From Lantana camara (lineage: Eukaryota; Streptophyta; Magnoliopsida; Lamiales; Verbenaceae), in NCBI GenBank assembly GCA_037501455.1, contig CM074863.1, forward strand, positions 55,657,501-55,721,500: a stretch of 64,000 nucleotides of DNA. The letters run 5' to 3'. Shown one piece after another: positions 59,053 to 64,000 of the stretch. The notes below the pieces were generated by a model. That model had not been told where the DNA came from, did not search any database, and saw nothing but the letters and a program-made list of their open reading frames with translations. How positions within the stretch are numbered: the stretch's first letter is position 1; each line of letters opens with the position of its first letter. A program made the translations under genes and the position numbers.

Positions 59053-62000
59053 TGTAGCACCCCGCACGTGAGGCACCACATCCCCCGCACTATGGCTCAA
59101 CACGAGTAACGAAACAGTAAATCCGCACCCGTATCAAACCATAGCGAACGGGAGACAAACATAAAAACCTTCCTAAGCCAGGCGGAGCTAGACAACGGTT
59201 ACCAATCCACCAAATATAATGCAGAAAAGCCAAAGTTCAATCATACCAATCATAAACGGAATTTGGGCTCTTCAGGCCTCTTTTAAATCATAGCAAAACC
59301 CAGTAAAGTCAGTTCAATAACAATTACATGAATATTCAAGCTTAATATATAACCGAACGAGTCATACATAATTTCAATACATGAATGAGTGAAGAGACTC
59401 TACTAATCTAACTCGACTCACTCAAAAACTTCAAACACCTCCGCCTAGCCCGAAACTCCAAAGATCAAACCTGCACACTAAAAGATTGGGGAGGGAGAGG
59501 GTCAGTCTCTAGAAGACTGAGTGAGCAGGAGCGATACATATATATATAAAACATGCACATGCAAGTCATAAATCCCGAGCAAGGTTTTATTTGAAATTAG
59601 TTCCCAAAAAGGGCAAGAAAATAGATAACCAATGCTCGACTTTTACGACTAATTCATATTAAATTCATTATATTCATAAATCATACATAAATATAAGGCT
59701 CGGCGAGTGAGCGTGCACAATCTCCAACCAAACTCCGACCGTGTACGACAAATATCAGTAATATATTGATTAAGCGATCAGGCAATATATCATAATACAC
59801 ACAGACCATAAATCATATCATAAATATGCGTTTGGGCAATCCGTATCCCGGCCTTCCCGTACGGTGCATAATTCTATCAAAACATATATATAAGAAGAGG
59901 CATAAATCCTAACCAACCTTCTTCCTCCGGGTGGTGGACGGGCTTGCAAGACCCGGCCACCGGTTATACATGGGCCAATGGGGTTACATGAATTCCCCAA
60001 AGACACTCAGCTCCCATTCCCCGCTAAATCTCCTAGCGAGGGCCGGTATCACCGTATATAAGTTGGGACTAGTATATGAGATCCCCGTCAGCCCTTGCTT
60101 CCTCGGTTAGCCACATATACTAAGTCCCGGGGCCCGTTCAGTAATAAGTAATAAATGTGTCTCGCCAAAACATAACAATCATAAGTACATAGCATAATTC
60201 ATAAATACATATCATAATTCATAAATACATAACATAATTCATAAATACCTTACCGTGTAATTCGGCATATGCTATATACGTACCTCTCCGTGTCATCCTA
60301 ATCCGTAGCTAGCATGAAGACACACGGTTTGGAGCATAGCCTCATTACAAAACCATTTTTAAGCTCATGTACGCTCATACGTATAACTCAAAAGGATTTA
60401 CTCGATAACTTCATTTGAAAACCATATATATATATAATCATAAGGTTTTGGCCAAAGCTTTTCACATATGGGTTGTAGGGTTTGTTACATAACTAAAACG
60501 AAAACCACCCTCACCTTAACCGTGAAGAAACAAGGATCGAGCACCAAGTGCCTGACGATCAAAAGCTCTCCACCCTGGAGACAAACTGTACAAAAGACCA
60601 CAAGACGTGTTCGTGAGACTCAAGACTCTAAATGAACCATATATGACGCACGGCAATGCTCACACATGATATGAAGACATAAAGATCATATTAAGTCATG
60701 AAAATCATATAACCAATTCATTCACTTATTCAATCATTTTCATTCAATTCATCGATTCATATTTCCAATAAATTTCAATTCAAGAATCCAAAGAGGAACA
60801 TAGAACATGTTCACGCTCTCCCAACACGCTACTACATACTTCACATTACATAACATAGCATATTCCCAAGGTTTGACAACAAGGAGAAGTCATACGATAT
60901 AGAAATTAAGTGATGCGATTCATAAACGACATATAAATACACACAAACGGCATTACGTAAAAGCATGCCTATAACACATCCAAATATCATGAAATTGCAC
61001 CATAATACTCCTAACACATAGCCAAACAAGTTCATAGTTTAACACAAAAGGAGATAAAGTCATTAAGAAGGTGAAACGAATCAAAACCCGAAGAGAAAAC
61101 AACAAAGACTGCACATGGGAAGTGACACGGGGGTGTCACCTCCCTTGGCCAAACTGAGCCACGGGCGTGGCTCAGTACAGAACTGAGCAGAGGGTGTGAC
61201 ACGCCCGTGTCACTCTTTTATGAGTAAATGTGACACGGGGGTGTCACGGTACAGAACCAAAACCCTTCACAAGATTTTTCCGGCAAAACTGATCCCTTAC
61301 AAACTCAATCCAAAAGCATACCAAATGAACTCCAAATGCTCTGAAACTTAATATGCAACATATTTGGCATGTTATGAACATTTTTCATTTAGAGTGCAAA
61401 GGCTAAATCACACGTTAAGATCATCGAAACCGTGAAACAAAACTGGGTCGCTACAATCGGACATATGAGCCCTAATGATTCTATCATGCCTTGATCAAGT
61501 ACTTAGGGCTTGAATTTGGATCTGAAACTTTGGGGAATGCATGCTAACATACTAAACAACTTATATACATCATATATATGCAAAATGGTACCATTTAAAG
61601 CACATTAGAATGATCAACAAGTTACAAAATGTAACAGCAACAAATCTGTCATGGTGCATGCATAGAAACAGGCCATGTATTTCGGTTTTGAGGCTTCAAA
61701 TGGATCCAAATACTTGAAACATGAATGCTAACATATATAACAATGAGTTTACATCAACTCCAAGCAATTTCACACGAAATGGAGACCATTTGATCCAGCA
61801 ACAACACAATATTTCACACAGCAGTTCGAAAACAGGGGAAGTAGTTTGATCATCAAGTTTGGAGCTCCATATCTCCTAATTTCATAAAAGGGGCAAGAGA
61901 TGAAATCCTCCTAACATCATATAATATCAGTTAGGAAAGAAATAAGCCAAGAACCAAGCTCATATGATCATGTTTAAGCAAGGAATTCAGCCACACAAGC

Positions 62001-63060
62001 AAATAGGTCACTAGGACAAAAATCCCTAAAAGTTCATACCAATCTCATCATTCAAACCCTAACCAATTCTGACCCAAATCATGTTGTAAGGAGATGAAAT
62101 CAAGTATAATAGAGTAGAGAAGACATAAATATTCATACCTTAAAGATTTGGTGAAGAAAAATGGTGATTTGAGCTCAAAATCACAAAGGATGGCCAAGGG
62201 TTTCTTCCTTTCTCCTCTTCTTTTCTTTCCCGTTTCAGTTGCAGCTGGAGAGTGAGGATTTGGTTCGGTTTTTCAGAGGTAAAAGGGTAGGAGAAGGCTT
62301 AACCCATGGTACAAAAGTCATGGTTAATCTTTGGTTAAGTTTGGTTAAGTAAAAAGGGTCCCACCATGAAGACTAGTCAACATAAGGGCTCTTCTTGCAC
62401 GAGTTGCTCGTTACGGTTGGATTTCGGAGGTCTTAATGATTTCAAAAAGGTATGAGGCTTGTTCCATTGTCTCCGAATCGTCGATACGAAGGCAACGGAG
62501 TTGACGGAATTCGAATCCGAATTCCCGAGCTCAAGATATCACTCACGGAACCAAGGGTGCGCTAATTGCTCGTTAGCCCCCGACTTGGTTCCAAAAATCA
62601 AAATAAATTCGTAAACACGTCAAATGAATCTGAAAACATAAACCGAGCATAGAAACATGTTCATAACACACATATTTACGACATACTAAATTTTCATACC
62701 AATCCGATATCATTACATATATGAACGAAGCACAAATAGAACACTCATGCGCATGAACGAATTCATATCGTTATAAATAAATTACTAAACTTAAATTCCA
62801 TATCAAATAAATTAAACAAACTAATAACATGTTATAATTAATTAAAGAAATTACCGAAGCAGTTAAGGTACGTGAAACCTCAATTAAGAAATTAAACACC
62901 AATTATCAAAGTAAAATAAAATGAATTAAATTAAAATAGAAATAGTTTAAATCAAATATAAACATTTTATAAACAATTAATCATATAATTAAATAATTAA
63001 ATTGCGCAATTTATAAACAAATACGTCACATTATTATTACTGAAAAACTGGGGCGTTACA
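59053..63060 (-). repeat. 3' LTR of the minus-strand element
   Basis: On the minus strand it starts TGTAACGCCCC (63060) and ends GGGGTGCTACA (59053), 4008 bp. Candidate splice sites in LTR orientation: donor TTTAAG|GTATG at 62139; exon-like module 60574-60515 (CTCCAG| to TTAAG|GTGAGG); acceptor GTGTGCAG| at 59471. Palindrome cluster C lies between donor and module. A short ~24-bp tandem repeat (CATAATTCATAAATAC) is at about 60190-60247. Confidence 0.88.
61122..61247. repeat. Palindrome cluster C (four long palindromes)
   Basis: 61122-61139 and 61230-61247 are the same 18-mer with arms GTGACA/TGTCAC around CGGGGG. 61196-61213 has the same arms around CGCCCG (CGGGCG on the other strand). 61154-61175 has 8-base arms CTGAGCCA/TGGCTCAG around CGGGCG. 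All arms are perfectly complementary. Confidence 0.95.
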
Positions 63061-63077
63061 ATCTCTCCCCCTTAAAA
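63061..63077 (-). promoter_or_regulatory. Polypurine tract of the minus-strand element
   Basis: The reverse complement reads TTTTAAGGGGGAGAGAT and directly precedes the LTR on the minus strand. Confidence 0.82.
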
Positions 63078-63114
63078 AGAATCCGTCCTCGGATTCAAAA
63101 CACGCTTGAAATCA

Positions 63115-63320
63115 AACAATGAGAGATTCCCCGTCTCTCACAAACAACAAGGAGAGAGCCCCGTCCCTCGAGCAGCAATGAGAGAACCCCGTCTCTCCAA
63201 CAACAATGAGAGAACCCCGTCTCTCGCAAGCAAAGAGAGTACCCCGTCTCTCAAACAAAAATAAGAGAAGCCCGTCTCTTAGAAACAACGAGAGCACCCC
63301 GTCTCTCAACCGAAAATAAA
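63115..63320. repeat. Seven ~29-bp tandem repeats with inverted GAGAG/CTCTC
   Basis: Seven units of 27-31 bp, each with GAGAG, a CCCCGT-like centre and CTCTC, followed by an A/C-rich spacer (ACAAACAACA, CAACAACA and similar). The spacer wording is itself repetitive. It lies just inside the polypurine tract of the minus-strand element. Confidence 0.88.
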
Positions 63321-64000
63321 ACAAGGAAGTCTCCAATACTCCCAAGCAACTCACGCAAAACCAAATTTAAAATCACGAAAATCACCCAAAGCAAGTAAGA
63401 AACGTCGCCCACATTGATATTCAATTACTCCAAGTAATTTAACATATTACAGATCATAGTACCTAGCATAAAAAATTATAAAAGTTAAATTTGCATGGAT
63501 GCATGTATCATGAATGCTATAAATACCGTTTACCGTAGTTGCGAGAATTCAGATTTGCGAGTTGTCGTTGACCAAGGTATGATCTGTCCTAAATGTAACT
63601 CGGTGCCCAACTTGTCTTGAACCTTTTTAAGGATCATATTCTTAAATCCCTTCCGACTTGTACTGTTTCCAGTCTTCACCATTTCCCCGCAATCCTCATT
63701 CGCCCAACCAACTTCTTTTAAATTAACCGAATTTGACTTCCCGAATACCCTTAGATCATCTGTCTCGAAGTTAGACCCATAGCCACTACCTTACTCATAT
63801 CAAAGTTTAAAATACCCTCGAGAATAACTACCTCTGACCACCTTGACGATTCAATCCCTACCTTGAAGTATTCGTCATTAGGATCGACATTAACACGAAT
63901 CCTTTTCCATCTTCCGAGCATATTATCCATTTATTCCCTTTAACCCCTTAAGGTTACATTCGGCACCAGGCCCCACATTTCTTGTATTGAAGATAGAATG
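63321..64000 (-). other. Degenerate interior of the minus-strand element
   Basis: No long open frame on either strand and no recognised pol motif. From its position it should be the end of pol or the following untranslated region, heavily mutated. Confidence 0.45.

Larger units (their letters stand above)
59053..64000 (-). mobile_element. Minus-strand long-LTR gypsy element, 3' end only
   Basis: 3' LTR at 59053-63060, then polypurine tract (reverse complement) and interior running off the right edge. The interior in the window has no intact coding frame. The left-hand target sequence would be CTTTC (59048-59052); its copy is outside. Confidence 0.8.

Noticed and set aside
63115..63320. Regular short palindromic repeats with variable spacers, like a CRISPR array
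   Set aside because: The spacers are low-complexity A/C variants, the repeats are poorly conserved, and the array lies inside a plant retrotransposon with no cas genes.
1..64000. tRNA, rRNA or other structural RNA genes
   Set aside because: The only tRNA-like matches are the 12-18-base retrotransposon primer sites; no full cloverleaf or rRNA segment was seen.

Overview
The window is plant nuclear heterochromatin made almost entirely of LTR retrotransposons nested in one another. I see no cellular gene, rRNA or tRNA. Ty3/gypsy gag-pol proteins, an initiator-tRNA-Met type primer site, plant splice signals and LTRs of 3-4 kb point to an angiosperm. The species cannot be read from the sequence. 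Seven insertions can be delimited to the base from TG...CA ends; six have identical 5-bp target duplications and one has a 4/5 match.

Region 1-21005 is a decayed Tat-lineage Ty3/gypsy element on the minus strand, cut off by the left window edge. From right to left it has a 5' LTR (20171-21005), primer site, gag, protease, RT, RNase H, integrase and a 3' non-coding zone with a ~92-bp hairpin tandem repeat. Beyond that lies an antisense (plus-strand) gene with a gypsy-type transposon domain and two introns. This antisense gene has been hit by two solo LTRs (56-3917, 3951-8099) and a 2.4-kb non-autonomous LTR element (9589-11993).

Region 21006-24425 holds a Ty1/copia RT fragment and degenerate DNA ending in a polypurine tract. 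Region 24426-54992 is one long LTR split into three pieces by two Tekay-like chromoviral elements. Element 1 (25287-36110) has LTRs differing by about 1 percent and several coding breaks. Element 2 (37853-53861) has LTRs differing by only about 0.2 percent. Its gag-pol carries a single frameshift and a mutated RT active site, and an extra acidic coiled-coil ORF lies ahead of gag, itself split by a solo LTR (41829-45365). Region 54993-59052 is another LTR remnant carrying a minus-strand solo LTR (55312-58568). Region 59053-64000 is the 3' LTR and 3' end of a further minus-strand element.

The most unusual signal is inside the long LTRs. Nine LTR copies or fragments from divergent families share an exon-like module of 56-82 nt, bounded by an AG acceptor and GTGAGG (GT changed to AT in one copy). 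Near their 3' end the LTRs carry a CTRAC branch point, pyrimidine tract and CAG acceptor at fixed spacing. In both gag-pol elements another acceptor lies just upstream of the gag ATG. In three of these LTRs the apparent first intron holds a cluster of four short palindromes: the core is a near-constant CGGGNG, while the arms differ completely between LTRs but stay self-complementary. Together this suggests spliced, structured leaders in these elements, which I regard as the main candidate for something undescribed.
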